Assembly: GCA_021234155.1 (NCBI GenBank)
Contig: JAJEKV010000174.1
Location: 863,466-927,465 of the forward strand
Origin: Isoetes taiwanensis
Taxonomy: Eukaryota; Streptophyta; Lycopodiopsida; Isoetales; Isoetaceae
Length of the DNA: 64,000 bases
Reading direction: 5' to 3'
Shown here: one piece after another, positions 14,803-25,111 of the stretch
Layout: each line of letters begins with the position of its first letter
How positions within the stretch are numbered: position 1 is the first letter of the stretch
Position numbers and translations under genes: made by a program
The notes under the pieces: model-generated
What the model was told of the DNA's origin: nothing
Seen by the model: the letters and a program-made list of their open reading frames with translations, nothing else
Databases searched by the model: none

Positions 14803-15063
14803 ATGGCACGTCCGGATGAGCCCAGTATCACGTTACACTTAGATTCCTTTGTAACATTCTGGTTTCGAGAAACTTGGGATGAGCCAGAGCTGGTGTCGAA
14901 GCACCGGATCTACGAGCTGCTGACTGACCTCTTCAGACAGATTTACTATGAGCAGAGACAGTCGAGGGTTGATCTCTTAGATGGAGAGTCAGGGGATGAA
15001 CCTTTCGGGGATTCTGGTTCTACTGGGTCTTCGTCAGTCACCTCGGATGGTGGATCTGAGTGA
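14803..15063 (+). CDS. Hypothetical 86-aa protein with acidic/serine tail
   Basis: ATG at 14803 opens an 86-codon frame. The first half looks like an amphipathic helical region (ELLTDLFRQIYYEQRQ); the last 25 residues are Gly/Ser/Asp/Glu-rich and end before a TGA at 15061. An upstream in-frame ATG at 14725 would lengthen it, but the stretch before MARPDEP looks non-coding. No family recognised. A TATA-like site lies upstream and a basic ORF runs divergently, so the two could share a promoter. Confidence 0.35.
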   Translation: MARPDEPSITLHLDSFVTFWFRETWDEPELVSKHRIYELLTDLFRQIYYEQRQSRVDLLDGESGDEPFGDSGSTGSSSVTSDGGSE

Positions 15064-15530
15064 ACGTATTATATTTTCATTGTACAGACGTATGTTGTTA
15101 TCTTTTGGACATGCTGTTAGCATACCTTTTGTATATGCCGTGAGACTATTTGTTGTGTGGTATCATATGGGATGATGTGTTCTTTGTAATGTGTGCACCT
15201 AAGTTATTATCATTTTGGGTCTAATGAATATGACTTGGAGATTTTGCAGTTATTAAATGATTAGTATTAATACGATAGTTAGGTTATCTTGTTTTAAGTG
15301 TATTTACGATGTAATGCGGGTGACAGCCCATGCCAAGAGGGCTGGGTCCATCTCAAGTTTTTGGAGTCCATGAGTACAATACACTTTCATAGTCTAGCCA
15401 AGGATCAGGATCACTCGGATTTCTCCTCCATTTCGTTGTCCAACAATCTAAGTACTTTTCTTTATCCGATACATTGGTCAACTGATGCACTGGACACCAC
15501 CATTCTACCTGCACATGGTTGAAGTTAATA

Positions 15531-15710
15531 GGGGAAAACTACAAAATACCCTTAACTTTTTGCAAAATTCACAGTATACCCCTAACTTTCTAAAAATTCA
15601 CAAAATGCCCCTAAAAACCTATACCTTAGGGGCATTTCATGAATTTTCTAAAAGTTAGGGGTATGTTGTCAAATTTTGCAAAAAGTTAGGGGTATATTGT
15701 AGTTTTTCCC
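15531..15710. mobile_element. Foldback MITE, about 180 bp
   Basis: The two halves are near-perfect inverted repeats over most of their length. The left arm starts GGGGAAAACTACAA and the right arm ends TTGTAGTTTTTCCC, both containing repeated CCCCTAACTTT words. TAATA occurs directly on both sides (15526-15530 and 15711-15715), consistent with a target duplication. There is no coding capacity. Confidence 0.8.
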
Positions 15711-15719
15711 TAATATTAC

Positions 15720-16185
15720 CTTCTTCTTTGCAAATATAACAAAGTTTAAATTGAAACGCACTAATTTGCTCCAAACGCACTTAAAAAGGAATCTTTAAAA
15801 GATTCCCTAAAATTCCCCAAAAAAAGTCCATTTTCATGATCTATTTGTGACAAGCGTGACATTTTGGACATTTTAGGTACCCTTTTTGAGGGGGTAATTG
15901 AACTTGGCTTACATGCGAAATTGTTTATTGCCCCGTTTTGGCCCCCTAGTTTGTATGAAAAATACTAACAACTTTAAATACAATAAACAATTTGACATTG
16001 AAACAGATAGCAATTCCACTAGAGCAACAAAAGCATATAATTATTCAAAGTTTTTAAAACCACTACAATTTTTTAAACAAAATTGTAAAAAATGTAATAC
16101 ATTTGACATTTTGAACAAAGTTATATTTTGCGGCTTTAATTTCCCCCACATTTGTTGGACGATATGAATTTGAAGCATAGGTGAG
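15720..16185. other. A+T-rich stretch, no gene recognised
   Basis: Short frames only (for example 15898-16167 +), without motifs. Confidence 0.3.
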
Positions 16186-16188
16186 CTC

Positions 16189-16576
16189 AAGAGGCATAAA
16201 AATATAAATTTATACCACGTGAGCTCAAGCAGTGCACGGAGAGACAACTCGAGTGGTATAAATTTATACTACCTGTAAGCTCAAGCAGTATAAATTTATA
16301 CCATCACCCCACAGGAAAAGAGCGGGAGCAGTATAAATTTATACCGACATTTTTTTAGACGGGAAGCCACGGTATAACTTTATACCGCGAGCTCTCTTTA
16401 GAAACGTTTTGCTACAACTCTAGTATGCTATAACACACAAAAAATCATTTATATAAAACTATCTTCATGGTTATAACGTGACATTGCATAGATATAACAT
16501 GCCATGGGTTGGATAAAACAAGGCAAAATATGTTCTACATCTCGTTTTCAGCTTGACGGTATAAATCTATACCGAG
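16189..16576. repeat. Cluster of GTATAAATTTATAC palindromes
   Basis: At least six copies of a 14-16-bp palindrome, (G)GTATAAATTTATAC(C), lie here at uneven spacing. Variants such as GGTATAACTTTATACC keep the palindrome. The spacers share GAGCTCAAGCAG. The arrangement resembles binding-site arrays near transposon ends, but no element end was identified. Confidence 0.75.
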
Positions 16577-16589
16577 ACTAGGAAAAGTT

Positions 16590-17160
16590 TTTGTGAAGGA
16601 AGCTTTGGGATTTTTATATTCTAACAAATGCAGGAGTTTCTTGATGCCGGAGTTTCTTAGAGCATGAGTTTCTTCTGAAAATGGAAGAAAAAAGCATTTA
16701 GGGTTTTGTTGATGCGGCCAGTTTAGGGTTCGTGATTCATTTCTTTTGAACGGCAGTCTTCGTGTTGCTCAGTCGGACTCCTTGCTTCTGTCGGACTCCT
16801 TGCATCTACAGCTCTATCGGACTCCTTGCTTCTACAGATCAGTCGGACTTCTTGCTTCTACAGCTCTATCGGACTTCTACAGCATGATTCACATACATAA
16901 GCTTTATATCCAGAGATTCGTAGGATCTTATTGGCATACATAAGCTTTATAATAGGCATACATAAGCTTTATAGCCTGATTCAGATTTTCTGTGATTTTC
17001 TATGATGCAGCAAAAATTGTTTTCATCTTCAAAACCTAATCTGTGAAAACTGCTGTTGTACCAGTTGATGCAGAAGCTCGAGCAGAGGTTTGGCTTTTTT
17101 ATTTTAGCTTAAATTTGATCTTAGTTGACTGATGGTTGTGTATCAGCAGGTTAGGGAATG
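16590..17160. other. Unassigned stretch with short direct repeats
   Basis: Contains several copies of TCGGACTCCTTGCTTCTACAG-like units (about 16765-16880) and repeats of CATACATAAGCTTTATA (16890-16975). No gene recognised. Confidence 0.4.
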
Positions 17161-17170
17161 ATTTGATTTT

Positions 17171-17201
<31 letters not shown>

Positions 17202-17376
17202 GATGGCAAGGTTGTTTTTCCTATTCATTTAGAATAAGTACATATCAGAAAAGTCACTTCTTATGAAGTGGTCATAAAAGTGACAAAAAGTGTCTCTATA
17301 CTCCTCATAATGGGGTACAAAATTGAGACATAAAGATCCTCAGATCGAAAAACATAGTTTAATACACACTGAGATT

Positions 17377-17760
17377 CTAATTAGCCACATTTATTAGATC
17401 CTGTAAAGTAAGATCCGCAACTGCTGTGGTCCCGAAGATATTTAGCATCTCGTCCAATGTTGCTGTACTGTAGCTGGTGAAGTCGAGCAGCATCAGAACC
17501 CGAGCCTCTCTCTTTTGTTGCCACGAATGATATAGAGAGACAAAGAAGGGTTTTAAATTGTTGAATCTCCATACCTCTGGTTTGTCCAAAATCTTCTTGA
17601 TAGCAGAGGAATGAATGACTTCCTGTTTAAGAAGAATCGGGTGCTGTTCTAGCTCCATTTCATTGAATCTCCATATGGATTCATCACCAAAGTTGTCCTC
17701 CCAACGAGAAGGTGCTCCGACTTTATCAAGCCTCTTCTGTTGATCTGTGGAGCACACCAT
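17377..17760 (-). pseudogene. Unknown domain downstream of LINE zf-RVT
   Basis: A 127-codon minus-strand frame lies between the zf-RVT region and the poly(A) tail. Its middle (QEVIHSSAIKKIL...ARVLMLLDFTSYS...TLDEML) is clearly similar to a plus-strand frame at 34972-35250 inside the 17.4-kb transposon (QEMIHASAIKK...AHVLVLLDYTNYS...TLDEIF). The start follows CTCCACAG, which could be a splice acceptor. Function unknown. Confidence 0.45.
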
Positions 17761-18340
17761 GAAAATCAGTTAGATTGAGCACACAGAAATCAAACAATCC
17801 TTGGAATCTGCCAATTTGATCCCAATCTTTGTCATAGTTGTCCCCCCTGAGCAATCTGTGTGCCATAGCCATATCCTGCAGGGCAACCAGAAAGGATTTT
17901 TTTAACCAGATGATGCTGATAGCTTTATGCTGAATGGCAACCAAGTTTCTATGCTTCCAAACTATCCAGCAGCATAAAGTTCGAATGGAATTTATTAATC
18001 TTGTCTTCCCATCAAGAAATTTCAGAATATTTGTGGGGAAACCAAAATTAAGCTGAGTTGTCCAGGTCCAAAATTCCTCAATTTTGGGGCAGAGGAATAC
18101 ATGGTTAGAGGTTTCTTCTCTTCTACAGCCTAAAGGGCATAGTTTTGAGACTAGATTGTCATATTTGGCCCTTGAAGCATTGGTGTGCAGAGATTGTTGG
18201 AGCAACGTTTCACTAGGAAAGTTGCAAATACTTAATGTTTGGCCCCTTGGGCTGTCTCTAAACACAAATGTCCTCTGTTTGAAGAGGAAATTGAGGAAGG
18301 TTTTTGAAGTATCTCGGTATAATGCACCTCTGTTTTTCAA
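17726..18340 (-). pseudogene. LINE ORF2 C-terminal zinc-binding (zf-RVT-like) region
   Basis: The frame contains LCPLGCRREETSNHVFLCP followed by a Trp-rich segment (FWTWTTQLNFG, CCWIVWKHRN). This C-x(3)-C...H-x(4)-C arrangement with a W-x-W-rich tail is the zf-RVT domain that follows the reverse transcriptase in plant LINEs and LINE-derived genes. It ends near 17726 and overlaps the next frame by 35 bp in a different phase. Confidence 0.75.
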
Positions 18341-18353
18341 CCTGTTTACAGTT

Positions 18354-18416
18354 CTTGTTCAATCTTACTGCGCATTCTTGCTGCGAATTCTTGTTCAATC
18401 TTACTGCGCATGTTTT
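18354..18416. repeat. Tandem duplication of about 35 bp
   Basis: TTCTTGTTCAATCTTACTGC occurs twice, about 35 bp apart, just right of the LINE fragment. Confidence 0.7.
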
Positions 18417-18419
18417 TGA

Positions 18420-19690
18420 AAAACTCTTGTTTGATCATGTTGTTGCAGATATTTCCACTGTACATGATTCAAAACTCGAGATATTGCTCTTCTTGAGAAT
18501 TTGAAAAGGTTTAGTATGCTATGATTAGTACTGCCTGTTGTGCTGCTATTAAGCAACTCAGTGCTTCCCAACTTTGCAACTGTATGAGGCCTTATCCTCC
18601 CCAATATTATGGCGCTGCTCGACAAGTTGGTAGGAGATGTGGCATGAATCGTCCTTGCTGAGCCTGTCATTCAATTTTTACTTATAAGTATACGTGTAGC
18701 AATATACCAGGCTTCCATTTCAGCGGATGTTTAGCTCTTTTGACATGTTCTATGTTCTGCCATAGAACATACAGAATAAGAACTTATTTTTATCTTCTTA
18801 TCAAGTGTGCATCATATATTTAGCTCATTGTTTTGGTCCACTGACTCACATTTCTATTTACTTCATTATGAGTTCAAATGTTCCTATGTTTAGCCCTTGG
18901 CTGCGCTGTGTGATTCCAGCAGATTGAAAGATAGCCTTATTATACATGTTCCTGCACTAAAGGCATTTTTTAATTCCATATATGTTAGCTCATTGTCTTC
19001 TTATGGCATGGTCTATTTAGTCCCATTTTGAATGTTTTTTCTTCTCTTTGGACTATTCAAATGGTATTGTACAATTTCTACAAGGAGGTCCTACCTTGTT
19101 CATGAAGTGCAATAACCACAAAGCTAATTGCATCCTTCATGGTCTTACCATTTATAATTTTATTTTCAATCATCGATAATCAGGTTGCAATCTGACGTGA
19201 AGCAACTTTACTACTGTCAAAAAGGAGGCTGGACCGCCATGTGTAGCAAGTATTACCTAAGATTGTATAGCATAGCATACTAAACCTATGTATGCTATGC
19301 TATGCTTAGTATTTCAGAATTTGTATGCTATGCTTACAACTGCATGTTATTGTGTTTTTGGGTTTCTAGAACATTACCAATATTTTTTATTCCTGCAACA
19401 TGCAATTCCTTAAATGCTTGCAAACAAACTTAAAACATCTTTGTCTAATTCTCCTGTTTTTGCTACTTGTGATTTTCTTGGTCTACAGAATAATTTGTTT
19501 ACCCCCCAAAAGATGATTTTTTTTTTTTTGAAACTTCTCTTTATCAAAATGTCTGTGCAAAACCACTATTTTCAAGAAAAGTTTTACATAATGTTTGGCT
19601 AAAAACGACCAAAGCCTCTTTTTAGCTAAATCTTAAGATTTTTAGATTTTTTAGAGGAATCTTTCAAACGCACTTCTTGAATTAGTGCCT
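18420..19690. other. No gene recognised; contains a TATGCTATGC inverted repeat
   Basis: Short frames only. At 19263-19336 TATAGCATAGCATAC is followed by GTATGCTATGCTATGC and a third TATGCTATGC, forming a hairpin-like inverted array. This is one more example of the palindromic word clusters seen elsewhere in the window. Confidence 0.45.
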
Positions 19691-19696
19691 TTCAAT

Positions 19697-22303
19697 TTAA
19701 AACATTGTTATATCAGAGATGGTGTATTGCGACCACACTGGATAGGTGTCTAAATCTGCTGGCTTTACCACCACAAATTGGTGGCATTCCAAGTCAGTGG
19801 AAGGTTCATAAGCTTCCATGCCTAGAAACTTTGGCCTATTGTTCTTAGGACCAACATAGTGTTTGTCAGAAGGAGGAGGACCATAATGCTGACGAATGCT
19901 ACTAACAGTGTCATCAACATCCTCAGCACTTGCTAAAATCTTCCACCTCGTTTTAGGCAACCACCTTTCTTTGAATTCATCTGAGGATGTGTCTATCTCC
20001 CCCAACAGGTTAATCACCTTCTTCCAGTAAGCTACCAATTGGGGTTGGTTTGCCAATGCTTTATATAGTCCTGGATTCCTTCCTTAGTCAATCCCAATTG
20101 CTTCACTTCTCTAGTAGGTTTTAGAGCTTTTGGTTGACCTGGAGGTATCATAGGCTTGTCATTCTCATCTCGACGCCATATTTCCTCCCCTCCTCTCCAC
20201 TCCTCCTCTGAAGGTCTCATCTTCCATTGAAAGATTGGAATCCCATTTCTCACCCAAAAAGTGAATCGCAGAGGCCTGGAATGACCTTCAAGATCTAATG
20301 CATAACCATCCATAAAGCTCTTCCAATCAGGCACTTCTTCTACGAGAGAAGCTATAGGGTTTAGAGTAGTGCATTCATGCAAGATTTCCATTAGCCTAGG
20401 AAAGTTGGTCAGTGTCTGCTGCTTCAATATACAACTATATTTGCCAAATAATGCATCCACATCCTCATGGGTATGACCGGGCATCATAAACCCTAAGTTA
20501 ACTCTTTCAAATATCCCCACAGCTGTTAAGTAGGATAGGAAAGAAAACATCCACCTGTTCTTATTTTGGCCAGCACAATTATTAAGTTGCAAGAGGAACC
20601 TTTTAGGTAGATCTTGAGCTCTAGCACATGAAGTTGAAGCTCCAACATGTTCACTAGACCCATGCTTCCTAAATCTTACCTTGCTAAACTTTTTAATATT
20701 GTTAGGGTTTCCATCTAATAATGCACTATGTAGTGTCTGGCTAGCTGTAGGGTCCTGGAGGTGACCATTATATCAATTTTCATAGTTTCTCAAACACCTC
20801 GTGATACTCCAAATATGAAAATCTGGACCATCACTCTACAACTCCAAACTAAAATGCCCATAGTAGGTTTGAGTCTGCCCATGCAAGATTGCCCCGGTCA
20901 TTGAGATCTGCAAAGGGTATGATCTTCCACATAACTTTGGTATGTACTTGAATTATGGAAGACGAGTCTTTTGCTGGTCCATCTTGTCATGTATAATACA
21001 TAAATAGTCATTAGGTTCCAATGTAGATAAGATCCTCCACATCCAATAACATGATCTACATGATAGTTGATAAGTCATATGGTCCTTCATATGCTCCCTT
21101 ATCCTAGCCCTTTGATTCGATTGCATAGTCTTATCAAGAGTCTCCTTCAAGTTAGCACACAAATTGCACTTTGCAAAGTTGTTTGAAGTTGCTATGGTGA
21201 CATGATTGAAATGCTTCTTCCATAGCCTACTAAAGCTAGGTTGGGATATTGGAAGAATTTTCAATTCTCGAAGTTGGAAGAATTTTCAATTCTCGAAGTA
21301 GGGAATTTATTTCCTCCAAAATACTCTTTTGAGTACAATGCGATGGTAACCTTTTCTCAATAATTGCTCTTCCCTTTTCATCCCTTCTGCTTTTATGTGG
21401 CATACTCTGCATTGAAATCAATATATTTTTCAAATATCTCCCTAGCAGCCAAGATCCTAGCAATTGGTTTCAACATACCATTATTTTCATGCAAAGTAAT
21501 TCTGGTCCCTTCTACCTGCTTTTTTTGCCAATTATGCCATGAAGAAGTTGGAATTGCATGGATATTCTACCATGCTTTTTTACATATCCATTTGCCTAGC
21601 AATGGGTATCTTTTTCTGTTTGGATTTCTTTCATCCTGAAGTGCATGCTCGAAGATTGTGCACATGTAGGTCCTCCTTTCACCAACAGTATACTCTTGAA
21701 AAGTGGCTCTTGCTTCCACCAATTGTTCTATTGTAAAGAATTGCATACAACCACTCCAACAACAATCTGAGCCACTAACCTTCACCATAGTCTCACGTTT
21801 AGTGTCACTAATCAACTTGGCTCTCTTGCTAGGATAATGTCTGGCAACTGATACTTCTCCCTTTTTGCTTAGGTTTACGGTTCCCACTGCTAATGGATCA
21901 GGATCAAGACAATCATTATCCCCAACAACCTCAGACTCTGGAAAAGATAATCCTCCACAAATTGAACACTACTTATAGGCCATGCCATGATGCAGGGAAC
22001 CTCCAATTGCATGACACAACCAAAATATTTCTTGTCACCCAAACCCTTACCTTTCCAGTTGTCTCCCAACATAGAAACTGCAATACCAAGATTGTCTTCC
22101 CCTAGCCTTTCATCATTAACAGCTTGATCAGGATCTGCTAGTACAATGACTCCTTGGCCTACTATTTCCTTGTTGCACTTGTGCATGATTCTCACCTTCT
22201 TGTTCCTCCATTGCACCCTACTATGGAGGACTAATTGTTTTTCTTCAACATTCTTGGTAGGATGTGCTTCTTCATTGAAATTGCTCTTATCAATATTTTG
22301 CAC
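19697..22303 (-). pseudogene. DUF7869-type transposase-like gene, multiply frameshifted
   Basis: Minus-strand blocks from 22303 down to 19697 form one decayed gene. The N-terminal part (21890-22303) is unknown. A cysteine-containing segment (GSDCCWSGCMQFFTIEQLVEAR) and a CNLCANLKETLD segment follow. The C-terminal part has LNNCAGQNKNRWMFSFLSYL and PGHTHEDVDALFGKYS, the signature of the RNase-H-like DUF7869 domain found in transposon-derived proteins of plants and animals. The blocks lie in different frames, so frameshifts or unrecognised introns break it. No TIRs were identified around it. Confidence 0.65.
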
Positions 22304-22605
22304 ACCATCTTCAGTTGGAGAGGCACCATTGACCTAGGCAAATTGCACCCTTTTTAGTCAATGAGTAGGAAATAATTATATACCATAAGAAATGTACATA
22401 CATTTATGGAATATATAAAGGTAAATCAAATTATTTAAAAAGCAAGAAATTCCTTGGAAATAGGTTTAATTTAATAATAACATGGATATAAACGAAATTA
22501 TTTAAAACAAGAATTTTTGTGGCAGTAGTCCTAACTTAATAAAGCTTGTCATGCACTTCAAATCATGTAATGAACGTAAACAACAAGGAAATGACATTTA
22601 AAATA

Positions 22606-22835
22606 TATCCAAATTTTAATTATTGAAAATTTAGCCTTCAGAATACGAAAAACATATCTAATTTTCCAAAAAGGTAGCTATGAGAAATTATTCTCCATAA
22701 TATACCCTAGATGCTATACCTGGCAGGAAGACGGTACGCCTGGCGTGTTATTTGAGGCAATCAATTATTCACGCTAATATATTTCTAATTATGCCTATAT
22801 AAATCCAATTCATGCTCTCAAAAATTCCATTCCTT
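22606..22835. repeat. Promoter-like direct repeat, copy A
   Basis: Paired with 23612-23895. The shared core runs from TTCTCCATA through CAATCAATTATTCACGCTAATATATTTCTAATTATG to ATCCAATTCA and CTCTCAAAA. It ends in a TATA-like CCTATATAAATCC at 22794-22806, 50-60 bp before an ATG at 22859. It could be a duplicated gene promoter or the terminal repeats of a small LTR (TRIM) element. Confidence 0.7.
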
Positions 22836-22940
22836 CCCTCTTTTTTTTTCCGGCCTGCCATGACGCGTTCGACCTCTGCAGTGGAGCTTCATGAAGAACC
22901 CTAGATCTCTTCAAAAAGACCTCGGGTTGAATTCCCTACA

Positions 22941-23207
22941 TTGATGTTTTATTTGCAGCAATCCGATGAAGAGGAGGAAGAAGTGGAAGTTTCAGAGCAG
23001 GATTCACAGGAATTCCTGACTGCTCTGCTTCAGGGTTGGCTCGATCCTGAAACAGAGAATGAACTGTCTGAAGAAGAGTCGGAGGAAGAAGAAGAAGATT
23101 CAGTGGAAGAACGCGACTTCGACGAATTTCTGACATGGCTGCTGTTTTGTTTTTCCTTTTTGTACTTTTGTAGTGTAATTCTAACAGACATTGAAGAAGA
23201 GAAGTGA
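22941..23207 (+). CDS. Hypothetical acidic protein with C-terminal membrane segment
   Basis: The frame opens after TTTGCAG (acceptor-like, at 22959). It encodes a very acidic stretch (long Glu/Asp runs around QDSQEFLTALLQGWLDPE) and ends in a hydrophobic segment, FLTWLLFCFSFLYFCSVIL, before a short acidic tail and a TGA at 23205. The order looks like an acidic cytosolic region followed by a tail anchor. It lies between the two promoter-like repeats. No family recognised, and the first exon is uncertain. Confidence 0.3.
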   Translation: MMFYLQQSDEEEEEVEVSEQDSQEFLTALLQGWLDPETENELSEEESEEEEEDSVEERDFDEFLTWLLFCFSFLYFCSVILTDIEEEK

Positions 23208-23611
23208 TGCAGTTCTCGGGCGAATCTTTTTTTTTTTGTTAAAGAAGTTGTGCTCATGCCTGAGTCTGGGCTTTCTTGTGTAAAACATATTGTGAAAAGC
23301 CTTCGGACATCTGATTACAAGCCTCCGGGCTCCTGACATGTAAATGAATCCAAATTTTTGAATGAATTCAAACTTTTGTCTCTCCTAAATTTCGTATCTC
23401 CAATTGTCTCTCCAAATTCTGGGGAACACTATAAACCAACCGGTTGAAATTGCATATTTTCCTGTTCAATTAGTGTATCACAGGAATTTTTCCGGCATAT
23501 TTTCTTTAGTGTATCAATGGAAAATTTCCGGCTCTAAACATAAGATATCCGATTGGTCAAAGTAACCATAGGAAATTTTCCAATAGGACCTAAAAAGTTT
23601 CTTCAACACTT

Positions 23612-23895
23612 AAAATCAAATTTAATTGAGGGCTGTAATTTAGCCTTCGTCCTTGAGAACAGGAAAAGACATATAAAAGATCTAAATTCTGATTTTCCAG
23701 ATGCAATAAATGCAATAAAATGCCGTGAGAATTTATTGCATTAAATGCAATATTCTCCATATATACCCTAGATGATATACCTGGCGGAAAGACTGTACGC
23801 CAGCGTGTTATTTCAAGCAATCAATTATTCACGCTAATATATTTCTAATTATGCTTATACAAATCCAATTCACGCTCTCAAAATTTTCTACCTAT
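23612..23895. repeat. Promoter-like direct repeat, copy B
   Basis: Second copy of the 22606-22835 block. It carries an extra inverted array of TGCAATAAA/TTTATTGCA words (about 23702-23750) that copy A lacks. Downstream sequence differs from copy A and has no clear ORF. Confidence 0.7.
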
Positions 23896-24435
23896 TCTTC
23901 CTTTCTTCATACGATTTGACAGCTGCGCTTCCGCTGTGTTTTGTTCTGCCCTCCTAGCGTGCTTGGATTTGCAAGACCGTGGTTGGATTAGCATGGTTAA
24001 ATCTTGGTGAGCAGGCTTCTTTTCAGCAATGTTCGATGCTTTATGGGTTTTGCATCTTTGGTTTCGGCAATTCCTAACTTATTTGAAGACTCTGCCTTTT
24101 TTTCTCCACAGGCAAAAAAAGCATCTGTAGCAGTGGACATCGGAGCTCTATGCGTTCAACAAAAGCCTCAGAATTCAAGGTTAGTTCTGATTTTATTTTG
24201 AGATGCATGTCAAGAACATGTTTAATCCAAGAAGAGAAGCTCATTGATTTTGCTCGAGGCAGAGGAAGCAGATGATGTTTATGAAAGCAAGAATAGCTTT
24301 TTATAAACTTCATCTGCTTCTTTTTGTTTCGAATAAATCCTTGAGTTTCTTTTCTTGAATGAAACATGCTGTAGCATGCAAGTTTCTATTATGAATAGTA
24401 GAAAGCATTAGAAAACTCTCAAAGAATAAATTTAA
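23896..24435. other. Unassigned stretch
   Basis: Short frames on both strands without motifs. It may contain the transcribed part of a decayed copy of the gene behind repeat copy A. Confidence 0.25.
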
Positions 24436-24439
24436 AACA

Positions 24440-24720
24440 CGCTAAGCGTGTTCCGAATACACGCTAAGCATGTTATTAATTGCCTGGTCTTTAGCTAGTT
24501 ACTTATCTATCTGTATAGATTTTTTTCTCTTTGCTCAATGCACGCCAAGCGTGTATATTTTTTTCCATATTGGTTTACACGCCGAGCTTGTAAAACATTT
24601 TATCCCTCTTAATACACGTCAAGCGTGTATATAGTTTCAACTCTTAGTTTAAACACGCCGGATGTGTCTATTTTTTCTGAGTTTATGATATATAAAATAA
24701 ATATAACGTGCTAGACGTGA
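24440..24720. repeat. Cluster of ACACGCTAAGCGTGT palindromes
   Basis: Six or more variants of the palindrome ACACGC-TAA-GCGTGT lie within 280 bp. Several substitutions keep the two halves complementary or nearly so, for example CACGCCAAGCGTG and ACACGTCAAGCGTGT. The cluster abuts the Copia 3' LTR. Confidence 0.75.
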
Positions 24721-24724
24721 ATAC

Positions 24725-25075
24725 TGTGATAGAACTAGTGCAAAACTAGCACAAACCCCGCAAGATCGACTCAAGAGATAGAATAGAAGAACAAGAACAA
24801 CTCTATTGAGAAAGCAATGGGAAATACAATCTCTACTTCTGAGCATTGCATAGTATATAACGTACAATCAATATATACAACTGGTGAGACTAAGAATAGT
24901 AGTTTACTGTTTAACCACCGTCCACTAATTACGGCACTGATTTAGGGTCGGTGCTCAGTGCTGACAAAGTGTTGCCTTCTGTACATTTCAGCACTTTCTC
25001 AGCACCTGTGTGCTAAGTGCTGAACGACTGCTGTTTCAGCACATTATGCTTAGTCAGCATATTTATATTCCAACA
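24725..25075 (-). repeat. Copia 3' LTR
   Basis: On the minus strand the unit starts TGTTGGAATATAAATATGC and ends ...TCTATCACA (351 bp). The TG...CA ends are typical of LTRs. It directly follows a polypurine tract and the RNase H region, which identifies it as the 3' LTR of the minus-strand Copia. It contains several CAGCAC words and one inverted GTGCTG. Confidence 0.85.
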
Positions 25076-25089
25076 CTCTCCCTTAAATG
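25076..25089 (-). promoter_or_regulatory. Polypurine tract of Copia element
   Basis: Minus-strand TTTAAGGGAGAG immediately precedes the LTR start, the position where plus-strand DNA synthesis is primed in LTR retrotransposons. Confidence 0.8.
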
Positions 25090-25111
25090 TTGCTGACTAA
25101 GCAGAAGAAAA

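Larger units (their letters stand above)
17168..18350 (-). mobile_element. 5'-truncated LINE insertion, minus strand
   Basis: A T run at 17168-17201 on the plus strand is the poly(A) tail of a minus-strand retroelement. Reading left from about 18350 the sequence encodes the C-terminal part of a LINE ORF2 and then this tail. It lacks the endonuclease and reverse transcriptase, typical of a 5'-truncated copy. I could not define the target duplication. Confidence 0.7.
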
